NCBI GenBank assembly: GCA_017940255.1
Contig: JAGAZB010000014.1
Location: 124,001 to 188,000, forward strand
Reading direction: 5' to 3'
Source: Treponema sp.
GTDB taxonomy: Bacteria > Spirochaetota > Spirochaetia > Treponematales > Treponemataceae
Length of the DNA stretch: 64,000 nt
The notes below the pieces were generated by a model. The model did not search any database and had not been told where the DNA came from. It saw only the letters and a program-made list of their open reading frames with translations. The first letter of the stretch is position 1; every line of letters starts with the position of its first letter. Both the position numbers and the translations under genes were made by a program. Shown here one piece after another: positions 51,465-60,056 of the stretch.

Positions 51465-54400
51465 AAAAGAATCATTAAAAACCTTACAGTATACACAATC
51501 TGTAGCAAAAACAATTGAATTTGAAGTTCCTAAAGAAACTAGAGAAATAATTGAAGCAAAGTTCTCTCATAAGCCAGAAGATATTTTTGATATTGTCATT
51601 ACATTATTAGGAGAAATTTCAGATATTTATAGGAATCCTGATTCGACAAAAAATGATATTAGAAATGGTGAAGAAAAACTTCGGTTCTGTGCAGAATTTC
51701 TTGATAATTTCAAAAATACAGGAAGAATATCATCATTAGATAATTATTGTTTACTAATAGGGGCTGCCGCATATTATTTATCAAATTTACCAGGGAGTTC
51801 ACAAGTATTAATAAAAGCTATAAATTATGATTTATTAAATATAGATGGTGATGGTCTAGAAAATCTCTTATATTGTTTATTAGCAGAAAAAACTCTTAAA
51901 ACTGAAAATCTTAATAAATCAAAATATATTGATTATTTAAAAAAAATATCAAACACATTAGAAACTTTTTATAAGGATGGAATCGATTACGGTTTATTAA
52001 AAATATCAAACGCTCTTGAAGATTTTGCATTTAAAATAGGTACTGATCGAGAAATATTTCTTTCAGATATAATTTTTTCAATTTTATATAAAAAGAAGTT
52101 AATCTCAGCATGGATTTTATTACCAAATTACAGTGAACTTTCACTAGATATATGGAAATCGTATTTATCTACAGAAAAATCTATAAAAACATTATGGCCA
52201 GCTCAGATATTGCTTGGTCAAGCAAATGTTTATAAAGGTGCATCATGTGTCATACAACTTCCTACAAGTTCTGGAAAAACAAAATCAACTGAATTAATAA
52301 TTCGAAGTTCTTTTTTATCAGACCGAACTAATATTGCCGTGATAATTGCACCATTTAAAGCTTTATGTCATGAAATAAAAAGAGATTACAAAAAAGCCTT
52401 TAAGTCTGAAAATGTAAGAATTGATGAAATAAATGATATTTTAACACAAGATGATTTAAATGAATTTGTAACAACAGATGATAAAAAATCAATATTAATT
52501 CTTACACCAGAAAAATTTTATTATCTTATTCATTTTGATACTACATTCATAAAAAATATTGGATTAATAATTTTGGATGAAGGACATCAATTTGATAACG
52601 GTGAAAGAGGTATTACTTATGAACTCCTTATTACATTTTTAAATCAAAATTTACCAGAAACAACTCAAAAAGTTTTAATATCAGCAGTTATAAGTAATGC
52701 GACAGAAATTTCATCATGGTTAAATAATAATGATAATGTAATTACAGGTAATTCATTATTGCCTACAAAAAGAAATATCGGTTTTTTTATTAACGAATAT
52801 CAAGGATATCTCCAATTTGTTGATTATAAGATACCCCAGAATAAAAGTTTTTTTGTGCCACGAATTTTCAATATTACTAATTTGCCTTTACGAAAACGAG
52901 AGAGTACACCGCGAGTTTTTCCTAATTTATCAAAATCGAATTCTGTAGCTTTATATTTAGCAATAAAAATGAGTAAAAACGGTATATCTGCTATTTATTG
53001 TGGAACTAAACGCTTCGTTAATGCAATTCTAAAAATCGTACCTGAGATTTATACAAGATTGCCTGATTATCCAAAACCTTTAGATTTTTCAAATTATATT
53101 GAAATTAACAAAATTTCAAGATTAATTGAAAGAAACCTTGGAACCGAATGTACTCTATTTAAGGCTGCAAAATATGGCATTTTTTCACATCATGCAGACA
53201 TACCTACTGGCATAAAATACACTATTGAATATGGATTGCAAAAAGAAAAAATAAAAACAATAGTATGTACTTCTACTCTAGCACAAGGAGTAAACTTACC
53301 AATAAAATATTTATTTATTCCAAATACAACAAAAGCAGATGATTATATTTCAGTAAGAGATTTTCAAAATCTTATTGGTAGAGTTGCACGTGCAGGGAAA
53401 ATTACTGATGGTTGTATAATTTTTACAAAAGAAGATTCTTTTTTTAATAAGCATAATTATGATTTATTAGATGCAAATAACTCTGAACGATGTTTAAGTT
53501 CTTTGCTAGAAATTATAAAAGAGCCCAATCCCTTTTATCATTTTTCAAACAAACAGGATTTAGTTGATTTATATATTGGTAGAATTACTATTGATGAAGG
53601 AATTAAAAAATATCTTGGTAAATTCTATGATGAAATTGATTCTGATACGAAAGATGATATAAAAGATAAATTTCAAGAAAAATTACGATATATAGCTAAA
53701 ATAGAAAACTTTTTCTTATTATACGGAGAAAACTTAAATAACGACACAATTAAAAGTTTTGTTGAAAACACTCTTGCTTATAAATTATTAGAAGAAAATG
53801 ATAAAGAAATTTTATTATATATCCTTGGCGAAATCGCTTTACATATTCAAGAAACAGTTGAATCTGACAAAAGAATTCCACTAGCAAAAACTATGCAAGG
53901 AATACAAACAACACTTAAACTTTCTGAATTTTACAATGATAACATAGACAATATATTACATTGTTCTTCTACTATAGAAATTTTAGAATTATTTTGGCCA
54001 TTTTTACTAGAGAATAATATTGTTTATCAATTTTCATATATTGAAAATAAAGATTTATTATTAGAATCTATAAAAAAATGGATACATGGAGCGAGCTATT
54101 ATGAATTATGGAATATTCTTAAAATAAAAGAAAATGGCAAAAATACAAGATTTAGTAAGAATATAGAAAATGTAGTAAATCTTTTTGATTCTGGTATCAA
54201 TTATAATTGTTGCGTAATAGTAAATGCTCTTGCAGAACTGATTAGTGAAAAAGATGAACATACAACAAATATGTTGAAACTTCTTCAACGACAATTGAAA
54301 TATGGTTTACCAACAAATAAACTAATCTGCATATACGAACTTGGATTTTGTGATAGATGTTTAGTACAAGAACTGGAACAGTTTGTCAATGAAGAAATAG

Positions 54401-54510
54401 ATATTGACTTAATAAAATTTGATTTATTAAAAAGTAAAGAATCTGTATTGGAGGTATTATCGAAATATCCTTCGTATTTTGAAACAGTTTTTGAAAGATT
54501 AAGTTATTAA
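51454..54510 (+). CDS. hamB: HamB, SF2 helicase of a Hachiman defence system
   Basis: A 1018-residue DEAD/Ski2-like helicase. Walker A is SCVIQLPTSSGKTKSTELIIRS (about 265), motif Ia VIIAPFKALCHEIKRDYKKAF, Walker B LIILDEGHQFDNGERGITYELLI (about 372, DEGH), motif III ISAVISNATEISSWL, and the second lobe GISAIYCGTKRFVNAILKIV, FSHHADIPTGIKYTIEYG, IVCTSTLAQGVNLPIKYLFIP and FQNLIGRVARAGKITDG (motif VI). Size, motifs and the directly overlapping HamA gene identify a Hachiman pair. The C-terminal 400 residues are helical. AT content is much higher than in the hsd genes upstream, so the pair likely came separately. Confidence 0.87.
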   Translation: MKPEKESLKTLQYTQSVAKTIEFEVPKETREIIEAKFSHKPEDIFDIVITLLGEISDIYRNPDSTKNDIRNGEEKLRFCAEFLDNFKNTGRISSLDNYCLLIGAAAYYLSNLPGSSQVLIKAINYDLLNIDGDGLENLLYCLLAEKTLKTENLNKSKYIDYLKKISNTLETFYKDGIDYGLLKISNALEDFAFKIGTDREIFLSDIIFSILYKKKLISAWILLPNYSELSLDIWKSYLSTEKSIKTLWPAQILLGQANVYKGASCVIQLPTSSGKTKSTELIIRSSFLSDRTNIAVIIAPFKALCHEIKRDYKKAFKSENVRIDEINDILTQDDLNEFVTTDDKKSILILTPEKFYYLIHFDTTFIKNIGLIILDEGHQFDNGERGITYELLITFLNQNLPETTQKVLISAVISNATEISSWLNNNDNVITGNSLLPTKRNIGFFINEYQGYLQFVDYKIPQNKSFFVPRIFNITNLPLRKRESTPRVFPNLSKSNSVALYLAIKMSKNGISAIYCGTKRFVNAILKIVPEIYTRLPDYPKPLDFSNYIEINKISRLIERNLGTECTLFKAAKYGIFSHHADIPTGIKYTIEYGLQKEKIKTIVCTSTLAQGVNLPIKYLFIPNTTKADDYISVRDFQNLIGRVARAGKITDGCIIFTKEDSFFNKHNYDLLDANNSERCLSSLLEIIKEPNPFYHFSNKQDLVDLYIGRITIDEGIKKYLGKFYDEIDSDTKDDIKDKFQEKLRYIAKIENFFLLYGENLNNDTIKSFVENTLAYKLLEENDKEILLYILGEIALHIQETVESDKRIPLAKTMQGIQTTLKLSEFYNDNIDNILHCSSTIEILELFWPFLLENNIVYQFSYIENKDLLLESIKKWIHGASYYELWNILKIKENGKNTRFSKNIENVVNLFDSGINYNCCVIVNALAELISEKDEHTTNMLKLLQRQLKYGLPTNKLICIYELGFCDRCLVQELEQFVNEEIDIDLIKFDLLKSKESVLEVLSKYPSYFETVFERLSY

Positions 54511-54563
54511 TTATAACAATAACTCGTAATAACTTTTAATGCAATTAATGGATTTAGAAAAAC

Positions 54564-55490
54564 ATGGACCAAAAATTCCTAAAACGCCTTATTTCAGAAT
54601 GTCCTCTTACAGATTTTTCCCAAAACGGAAATGTTACTGAAAGAGAATTGCAGCTTGATAAATATTTAGAACAATTCACAGACTTCCTTTATTCAAATGA
54701 AAATCAACTTATCCAGCATTTCTGGCAAGAATATATTGCATCTTCAGAAATTGTATTGCTCCAGAATTCAGAAATGCTCAGAAGGTGTTTTATTTTCCTG
54801 GATTGTGCTGTTGCAATTTATAACTATACTGCAAGAAAAAGCAAAGGTAAAAAGAACTCTCAAATTGCTGAACATGTTTCTGTACAACTGCAAAATGATT
54901 TGAATCAATATAAAAGTATTCTGCTTCTTGCAATGAATGGTTGTTTTAACAGCGTAATTGTAGAGTACCGTTCTCTATATGAAAGTTTTGTAATTGGACA
55001 ATATCTCGTTCAGAATCCTGATTTGGTTCCTGTTTATAAAGATCATCTGCAATTTCTTAAATATCATCTTACTCAGCTTGTTGGAAACAGTACACCAGAA
55101 TGGGATAAAATACACGATGATTATTTGAATAAATACGGCCAGGCGTTTGCAGAAAACTATGGCTGGACAAAAAGCAAGATTCAAAATAAAAAAGATAGAA
55201 AAATTGGTACTCTTGTAAAAGCGTGCAATCTGGAAAAGTCTTTTACCATTTTATATAAGTTTGCATGTAGCTATGTTCATTCATCTGCTTTTTCCGTATC
55301 AACCAGAACAGATTTAAGTCAGATAAAAGTATTCTTTCATGCAGCAATGCACTTTATTGAATCAGAAATTACTGACTATATGAGGGAAAGTAAGCTGTCA
55401 AAAAAAGATGCAGTTGTCATGAGGAATATTCTGGTATTTTTGTATCAGGATTTTGAAAAACTAGATAAAACGAATACGTCAGTTCTATGA
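54564..55490 (+). CDS. DUF5677-like protein downstream of Hachiman
   Basis: A 308-residue, mostly helical soluble protein. The motif region SILLLAMNGCFNSVIVEYRSLYESFVIGQYLVQNPDLVPVYKDHLQFLKYHLTQL and the end FACSYVHSSAFSVSTRTDLSQIKVFFHAAMHFIESEITDYM resemble the DUF5677 family (R-x-L-x-E in the first, Y-x-x-x-S/H-x-S/H in the second). It lies 53 bases after hamB and has no ribosome binding site of note. Its base composition is nearer to the hsd genes than to hamB. Such proteins recur near defence genes, but no function is known. It may be a third component or an independent passenger. Confidence 0.6.
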   Translation: MDQKFLKRLISECPLTDFSQNGNVTERELQLDKYLEQFTDFLYSNENQLIQHFWQEYIASSEIVLLQNSEMLRRCFIFLDCAVAIYNYTARKSKGKKNSQIAEHVSVQLQNDLNQYKSILLLAMNGCFNSVIVEYRSLYESFVIGQYLVQNPDLVPVYKDHLQFLKYHLTQLVGNSTPEWDKIHDDYLNKYGQAFAENYGWTKSKIQNKKDRKIGTLVKACNLEKSFTILYKFACSYVHSSAFSVSTRTDLSQIKVFFHAAMHFIESEITDYMRESKLSKKDAVVMRNILVFLYQDFEKLDKTNTSVL

Positions 55491-55503
55491 TAGTGAAGTC
55501 GTA

Positions 55504-55584
55504 ATGAATTCCTATATGTCTAACCTAAAATTAATTCACGGCAGTTGTGCCGATCAGACAGCTGATGTTGTTGTAAATGCTGTA
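55504..55584 (+). pseudogene. Macro-domain protein stub
   Basis: The frame from ATG 55504 reads MSNLKLIHGSCADQTADVVV-NAV after four extra residues, the beginning of a macro domain (L-x-x-x-x-G-S/D-I-x-x-x-x-x-D-x-V/I-V-N-A-A/V). After residue 27 it is replaced by unrelated sequence and then the dispersed repeat at 55624, stopping at 55644. The rest of the domain (GGG loop) is missing, so this is a decayed or truncated gene. Confidence 0.6.
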
Positions 55585-55623
55585 ATCACATCTGCCTGTA
55601 AGATGAAAAATAGAAAGAATATT

Positions 55624-55775
55624 TTGGGGGCGTTGCGGGGGTAAACAAGCTCTGCTTGTTATCCCCGCAGAGGGGGTAGCGGAAGACCCCGCAGGAAGCG
55701 AGCCGAAGGCGAGCGACCGAGGAGGCTGGAGCGAGGGATAAACAGCTTCGCTGTTTTAGACTTCCCCCTCCTGTA
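55624..55775 (-). repeat. Dispersed GC-rich repeat copy 5 (reverse orientation)
   Basis: Begins GGGGGCGTTGCGGGGGTAAA and ends GACTTCCCCCTCC, with GCAGAGGGGGTAGCGGAAGA and GAGGAGGCTGGAGCGAGGGA between, the reverse complement of the family. Two hairpin inserts (AACAAGCTCTGCTTGTT, AACAGCTTCGCTGTT) and a tract with GCGAGCCGAAGGCGAGCGA make this the longest copy. It fills the gap between the macro-domain stub and the yebC leader. Confidence 0.8.
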
Positions 55776-55849
55776 TATTGAATAAAATTTTTATTTGTGG
55801 TATTTTTAATAGATAAATTTAGTATTCTATTTTATATAAGGAGTTCCTA

Positions 55850-56593
55850 ATGTCAGGACATAGTAAATGGGCCACCATTAAGCATGCAAAGGGTTTGGCC
55901 GATGCAAAACGTGGTAAGATTTTCACAAAATTTATTAAGGAAATTTCTATTGCTGCACGTATGGGCGGTGGTGATCCAAACGCAAACCCTCGTCTTAGAA
56001 CTGTAATTATTAAGGCTCGTGCTGCAAACATGCCTAAAGATAACATTGAACGTGCTATCAAAAAGGGTACTGGTGAAGACGGCGGAGCAGCATACGAAGA
56101 GTATCTTTACGAAGGTTATGCTCCTGGCGGAGTTGCTGTAATGGTTGAAGTTCTTTCTGATAACAAGAACCGTGCAGCTGCAGACGTTAAGAACATCTTT
56201 GCAAAGAACGGTGGTAACCTTGGTACTTCTGGATCTGTTTCTCGTATGTTCCAGAGAAAGGGTACAATCGAACTTGATGCAGAAAAAGTAAACGAAGACG
56301 AAGTAATGGAAGTTGCTTTGGAAGCTGGTGCTGATGATATCGTAAATGAAGACGGAGTTATTACTGTTACAACTTCTCCTGATGCATTTACTGCTGTTGC
56401 TGAAGCTCTTCAGGAAAAAGGATATGAAACACTTTCTGCTGATGTAGGAATGGTTCCAGATGCTTACACTCCTGTTGATAAGGACACAGCCGCTAAGGTT
56501 CAGCGCCTTATTGACCGTCTTGAAGACAACGATGATGTTCAGAACGTTTACCACACAGCTGAATATCCAGATGACTTTGAGCCAGAAGCTTAA
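55850..56593 (+). CDS. yebC: YebC/PmpR-family transcriptional regulator
   Basis: A 247-residue YebC. The diagnostic start is MSGHSKWATIKHAKGLADAKRGKIFTKFIKEISIAARMGGGDPNANPRLRTVIIKARAANMPKDNIERAIKKGTGE. The middle part YEGYAPGGVAVMVEVLSDNKNRAAADVKNIFAKNGGNLGTSGSVSRMF and the end VQRLIDRLEDNDDVQNVYHTAEYP are conserved. YebC proteins act in gene regulation and, as recently understood, in relieving ribosome stalling at proline-rich stretches. AAGGAG lies before the ATG. A REP palindrome and a terminator follow. ruvC comes next, the common yebC-ruvC pairing. Confidence 0.97.
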   Translation: MSGHSKWATIKHAKGLADAKRGKIFTKFIKEISIAARMGGGDPNANPRLRTVIIKARAANMPKDNIERAIKKGTGEDGGAAYEEYLYEGYAPGGVAVMVEVLSDNKNRAAADVKNIFAKNGGNLGTSGSVSRMFQRKGTIELDAEKVNEDEVMEVALEAGADDIVNEDGVITVTTSPDAFTAVAEALQEKGYETLSADVGMVPDAYTPVDKDTAAKVQRLIDRLEDNDDVQNVYHTAEYPDDFEPEA

Positions 56594-56611
56594 GTAATCT
56601 TCTAAAATTGC

Positions 56612-56636
56612 GGTGGTTGAGGTTTTCGAAACCGCC
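56612..56636. repeat. REP-like 25-bp palindrome (after yebC)
   Basis: GGTGGTTGAGGTTTT-CGAAACCGCC. Arms GGTGGTT and AACCGCC pair with one wobble, the same element as at 31857-31881 and 61232-61256. It lies between the yebC stop and the terminator. Confidence 0.7.
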
Positions 56637-56645
56637 TGCTGTAAG

Positions 56646-56674
56646 AATCCGTTCCAGATGGGGCGGATTTTTTT
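56646..56674 (+). terminator. Terminator after yebC
   Basis: AATCCG (56646-56651) with CGGATT (56664-56669), extended by TCC/GGG pairs with one mismatch, followed by TTTTTT. Confidence 0.8.
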
Positions 56675-56695
56675 ATGTCAAAATAAAAATTCAGA

Positions 56696-57259
56696 ATGAA
56701 AAACGAAAGTAAAGAGTTTGTTCCCCTGCCGGGAAGTGAACAGGTTGGTATTTCTCCAAAAAAAGAGGGTGCAGAAAAGGTGCGCCGGGTGCTTGGTATT
56801 GACCCGGGGCTTGCGAATACGGGTTTTGGTATAGTTGATTTTTGCCAGGGCCGTTACCGCATGGTTTCTTACGGCTGCATTAATACTAAGGCAGACCAGC
56901 CTCACGGAGAAAGGCTTCTTACAATTTACAACAGGCTTAGGGCGGTAATTGATGAGTTCCAGCCGGATGAGGCGGGTATGGAAACTCTTTATTTTGCACG
57001 AAATGTTTCTTCTGCAATGGGCGTGGCCGAGGCCCGCGGGGTGGTGACTCTGTGTCTTGCCCAGTACAACATTAAACTTGGCGAATACACTCCGAATCAG
57101 ATTAAGCAGGCCGTTACGGGAACGGCGGCCGCTGATAAGGAGCTTGTTGAACGTTATGTAAAAATTCTTTTGGGGCTGAAAACTGAGCCTAAGCCTGACC
57201 ACGCGGCCGACGCGCTTGCCGGGGCGATTACACATTTACATTTTGGGGGTGCTTTGTGA
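56696..57259 (+). CDS. ruvC: Holliday junction endonuclease RuvC
   Basis: A 187-residue RuvC as read from ATG 56696. The first catalytic Asp is in RRVLGIDPGLANTGFGIVD, then Glu in DEAGMETLYFARNVSSAMGVAEARGVV, and the final Asp in LKTEPKPDHAADALAGAITHL. RuvC cuts Holliday junctions with RuvAB. The 28 residues before RRVLGID are not typical of the family, so a GTG at about 56779 could be the true start; no good binding site supports either. A weak -10 like TAAAAA lies upstream. The stop overlaps the GTG start of the next gene (GTGA). Confidence 0.9.
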   Translation: MKNESKEFVPLPGSEQVGISPKKEGAEKVRRVLGIDPGLANTGFGIVDFCQGRYRMVSYGCINTKADQPHGERLLTIYNRLRAVIDEFQPDEAGMETLYFARNVSSAMGVAEARGVVTLCLAQYNIKLGEYTPNQIKQAVTGTAAADKELVERYVKILLGLKTEPKPDHAADALAGAITHLHFGGAL

Positions 57260-58419
57260 ACAAATCAGATTTGAAACGGAATTATTTTATGCTTGATGGC
57301 CGCTTTGCGCGTAAGGGCTATGACTGGTGGTGGCACAATTTTACGGCTGTAAATGAAGTGACTGGCCAGGAGCGGGCTTTTTTTATTGAATATTTTACCT
57401 GTAATCCGGCTCTGGCGGGCGCTGGCTCTGGTGGCGCTGAGCCTGTTTTGGGGCAGCTGCCTGCAAACCGAGAAAAGGGCTTACGGCCAAGTTATCTGAT
57501 GGTAAAATGCGGCTGGTGGGGAGAAAATGCTATTCAGCTGCATCGTTTTATTCCCTGGAAGGAAGTTGTGATTTCTTCAGATAAAGAGGGCTATCATCTT
57601 GCTGCCGATGACTGTCTTGCCGGCGAAAAAGTTCTGAAGGGCTCTGTAAATATTTCTAAAGGGGATTGTGACAATCACCCTGAATGGATGTGTGATTCTG
57701 GTTCTATGTCCTGGGATATTCAGCTTTCTAAGAAAGTGGCTTTTAATGTGGGCTATGGTGCCGGTTCGCTTTTTAGAAAGCTTAAGGCTTTTGAAATGTA
57801 CTGGCATGCCGAAGGAATGAAATCTCTTTATTCGGGAACTATTACTTGTAATGGTGAAAAATACAAGGTAATTCCAGAAAAGTCTTTTGGTTATGCTGAT
57901 AAAAACTGGGGTGCCGATTTTACTTCGCCCTGGGTGTGGCTTTCTTCCTGCGACCTTGTTAGCCGGGTTAGCGGTAAGCGGCTTGAAGATTCTGTTTTTG
58001 ATATTGGCGGGGGGCGGCCAAAGGCTTTTGGAATTGCTTTGAATCGTAAGCTTTTGAGTGATTTCTGGTATGAGGGTAAGTCTTATGAGTTTAATTTTTC
58101 TAAATTCTGGACTTGCTGCCGCACAAAGTTTGACTGCCAAGAAACTGACGATAAAATTATCTGGTATGTTCGCCAGGAAACTACAAAGGCTGTGATGGAA
58201 ACTTCGGTTGAGTGTAATAAGGCCGAAATGCTTCTTGTGAATTATGAAGCTCCTGATGGCGCAAAGCGTCATAACCGGCTTTGGAATGGCGGTACTGGAA
58301 GTGGCCTTGTAAAGCTTTACCGCAAAAAGGGCTTATTTGGCAAAAAACTTGAACTGATTGACGAAGTAGATGCTGGCCACATGGGCTGCGAATGGGGAGA
58401 ATACTGCCCGGCCCAGTAA
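57256..58419 (+). CDS. Tocopherol cyclase-like protein
   Basis: A 387-residue protein with the features of tocopherol cyclase-like proteins: NYFMLDGRFARKGYDWWWHNFTAVNEVTGQERAFFIEYFTCNPAL at the start, MYWHAEGMKSLYSGTITCNGEKYKVIPEKSFGYADKNWGADFTSPWVWLSSCDLVS (a conserved W..E G...Y.G.i...G..Y.v.p...fGY.DKNWG pattern), and KLYRKKGLFGKKLELIDEVDAGHMGCEWGEYC at the end. The start is GTG overlapping the ruvC stop by four bases. In bacteria without tocopherol the role is unknown. The protein is probably cytoplasmic. Confidence 0.8.
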   Translation: MNKSDLKRNYFMLDGRFARKGYDWWWHNFTAVNEVTGQERAFFIEYFTCNPALAGAGSGGAEPVLGQLPANREKGLRPSYLMVKCGWWGENAIQLHRFIPWKEVVISSDKEGYHLAADDCLAGEKVLKGSVNISKGDCDNHPEWMCDSGSMSWDIQLSKKVAFNVGYGAGSLFRKLKAFEMYWHAEGMKSLYSGTITCNGEKYKVIPEKSFGYADKNWGADFTSPWVWLSSCDLVSRVSGKRLEDSVFDIGGGRPKAFGIALNRKLLSDFWYEGKSYEFNFSKFWTCCRTKFDCQETDDKIIWYVRQETTKAVMETSVECNKAEMLLVNYEAPDGAKRHNRLWNGGTGSGLVKLYRKKGLFGKKLELIDEVDAGHMGCEWGEYCPAQ

Positions 58420-58434
58420 AATACCCGGTAAAAA

Positions 58435-59949
58435 TTATTCTACCGTAAAGACTTTCATAGGTTCGGTCTTGCCGCGAATCTGGGCGTCGTCTACAAAGGT
58501 GAGGGCTCCTTCGGTGAGCTTGCACTTTTGGGCGGCGGCCTGAGACAAAAGCAAATCTACCTTGTAGGTTTTGCAAAGCGATTCCAGGCGGCTGGCGGTG
58601 TTTACCGTGTCTCCTATAACGGTGTATTCCATTCTGTTTTCTGCACCTATGGTGCCGGCAAAGACAGGTCCTGTGTGAATTCCGATTCCAAAATGAACTT
58701 CCGGCAAGCCAACCGCGGTTAAATCTTTATTTACATGGACAAGAGCCTGCCTCATATCAATTGCGGCCTTGTAAGCATCTAGCGCGCTGTTTTCTGAAGA
58801 AACTGGTGCGCCAAAAATTGCCATGATGGCATCTCCAATGTACTTGTTTATTATTCCGTGGTGAACTGTAATGCACTGGCCCAAGGCTGTAAAATAGCGA
58901 TTTAAAAGTGAAACAACATCTTCGGCCGACATTTTTTCACTCATTGCGGTAAAACTTCGTATATCACAGAAAAGAACGGTAACTTCTCTTGTTTCGCCGC
59001 CCAGTGCTTTTTCGCCTTCATGCAAAAGGTAGTCGCGCACTTCCGGGTCTACAATTTTTCCAAAGGTGTCCCGCATAAACTCTTTTTCTGCAAGGGAATC
59101 GGCCATGTCATTAAAGCTGTCGGCCAGGGTGCCAAGTTCATCTGCGGTAACAACGCCAACTCGGGTTTTGTAATTTCCTTCTTTTATGCGGTCGGCAGCC
59201 AGTGTGAGTTTATTCATTGGGCTTATAATGATTTTTGTTAATCCCTTTGTGATTATAAAAGCCAGTATTAATAGAAGAATTGAGATAAAAATGATTCCTG
59301 AACTGATTTTTTTTCCAAATTGTATTTCTTCTGTAATGATTGTTGTGAGCAGGAGAATAACCGGGAAAACTGATGAAACCATGTAACTGAATAACATGAG
59401 ATGTTTAAAAATAGGGCGGAATGAAAATCCGTTTTTCTGTATGTGGCCTTCCGGGAAAACTTTTGGGAGAAGAACCATTCGGTTTAAGATTTCTATTAAA
59501 ATGTAAGAAATTGTGTAGGCTGTCATTCCAGAAAAAACTGCAAAGGCCCAGCTTGAAATGATTATATACTTTATCTTGATCCCTAATTGTATTTTTGCAT
59601 AAATTACAAAGGGAATTTCAATAAAATAGTAGAGGTTCCAGCCGATTACTGATGAAAGCGAATAAACAGAGGGAATTTCTGCTATGTTTTTCATCATCTT
59701 TTCTTTTGATTTTGAAATTTTGTGACTGTAGACTATGCAGACAAGGGTTGGAACCAGAAAAGCGGCAATAATGGCATAGTTTGACGCATTTTTTCTGGAT
59801 ATGAAATTTATCCAGTTCTGCATGTTTTCTGTATCACTGAGTGGAGTGGCAACTAGGGTTGGAATTAAAACTGCTATTACGTTTGAAAGAATTACTATCA
59901 AACCATATAAACGAACCATGCGATAAATAAACTTTTCTTCTTTCTGCAT
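58435..59949 (-). CDS. Membrane-bound class III adenylate/guanylate cyclase with HAMP domain
   Basis: A 504-residue protein. The N-terminal 230 residues have about six membrane spans (YGLIVILSNVIAVLIPTLVATP, NYAIIAAFLVPTLVCIVYS, YYFIEIPFVIYAKI and others). A HAMP domain follows (ISPMNKLTLAADRIKEGNYKTRVGVVTADELGTLADSFNDMADSLAEKE), then the catalytic domain: TVLFCDIRSFTAMSEKMSAEDVVSLLNRYF (metal-binding Asp), INKYIGDAIMAIFGAPVSS (second Asp), VHFGIGIHTGPVFAGTIG and MEYTVIGDTVNTASRLESLCKTYKVDLLLS (Asn-Arg). It makes cAMP or cGMP in response to an unknown signal. Spirochaetes carry many such cyclases. Confidence 0.93.
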   Translation of the reverse strand: MQKEEKFIYRMVRLYGLIVILSNVIAVLIPTLVATPLSDTENMQNWINFISRKNASNYAIIAAFLVPTLVCIVYSHKISKSKEKMMKNIAEIPSVYSLSSVIGWNLYYFIEIPFVIYAKIQLGIKIKYIIISSWAFAVFSGMTAYTISYILIEILNRMVLLPKVFPEGHIQKNGFSFRPIFKHLMLFSYMVSSVFPVILLLTTIITEEIQFGKKISSGIIFISILLLILAFIITKGLTKIIISPMNKLTLAADRIKEGNYKTRVGVVTADELGTLADSFNDMADSLAEKEFMRDTFGKIVDPEVRDYLLHEGEKALGGETREVTVLFCDIRSFTAMSEKMSAEDVVSLLNRYFTALGQCITVHHGIINKYIGDAIMAIFGAPVSSENSALDAYKAAIDMRQALVHVNKDLTAVGLPEVHFGIGIHTGPVFAGTIGAENRMEYTVIGDTVNTASRLESLCKTYKVDLLLSQAAAQKCKLTEGALTFVDDAQIRGKTEPMKVFTVE

Positions 59950-59982
59950 ATTATTATTTTATCATAGCATGATGTTTTTTAC

Positions 59983-60049
59983 AAAAAAAAGGGGATGTTT
60001 AATAAGATTTGTGACTGCGGTCATTGAGTATTATGCATCCCCCTTTTTA
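59983..60049 (-). terminator. Terminator after the ZnuA-like gene
   Basis: On the reverse strand AAAAAGGGGGATG and CATCCCCTTTTTTTT enclose a loop with an inner TGAC/GTCA hairpin. It ends in a run of Ts. Confidence 0.75.
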
Positions 60050-60056
60050 GCGCTTT

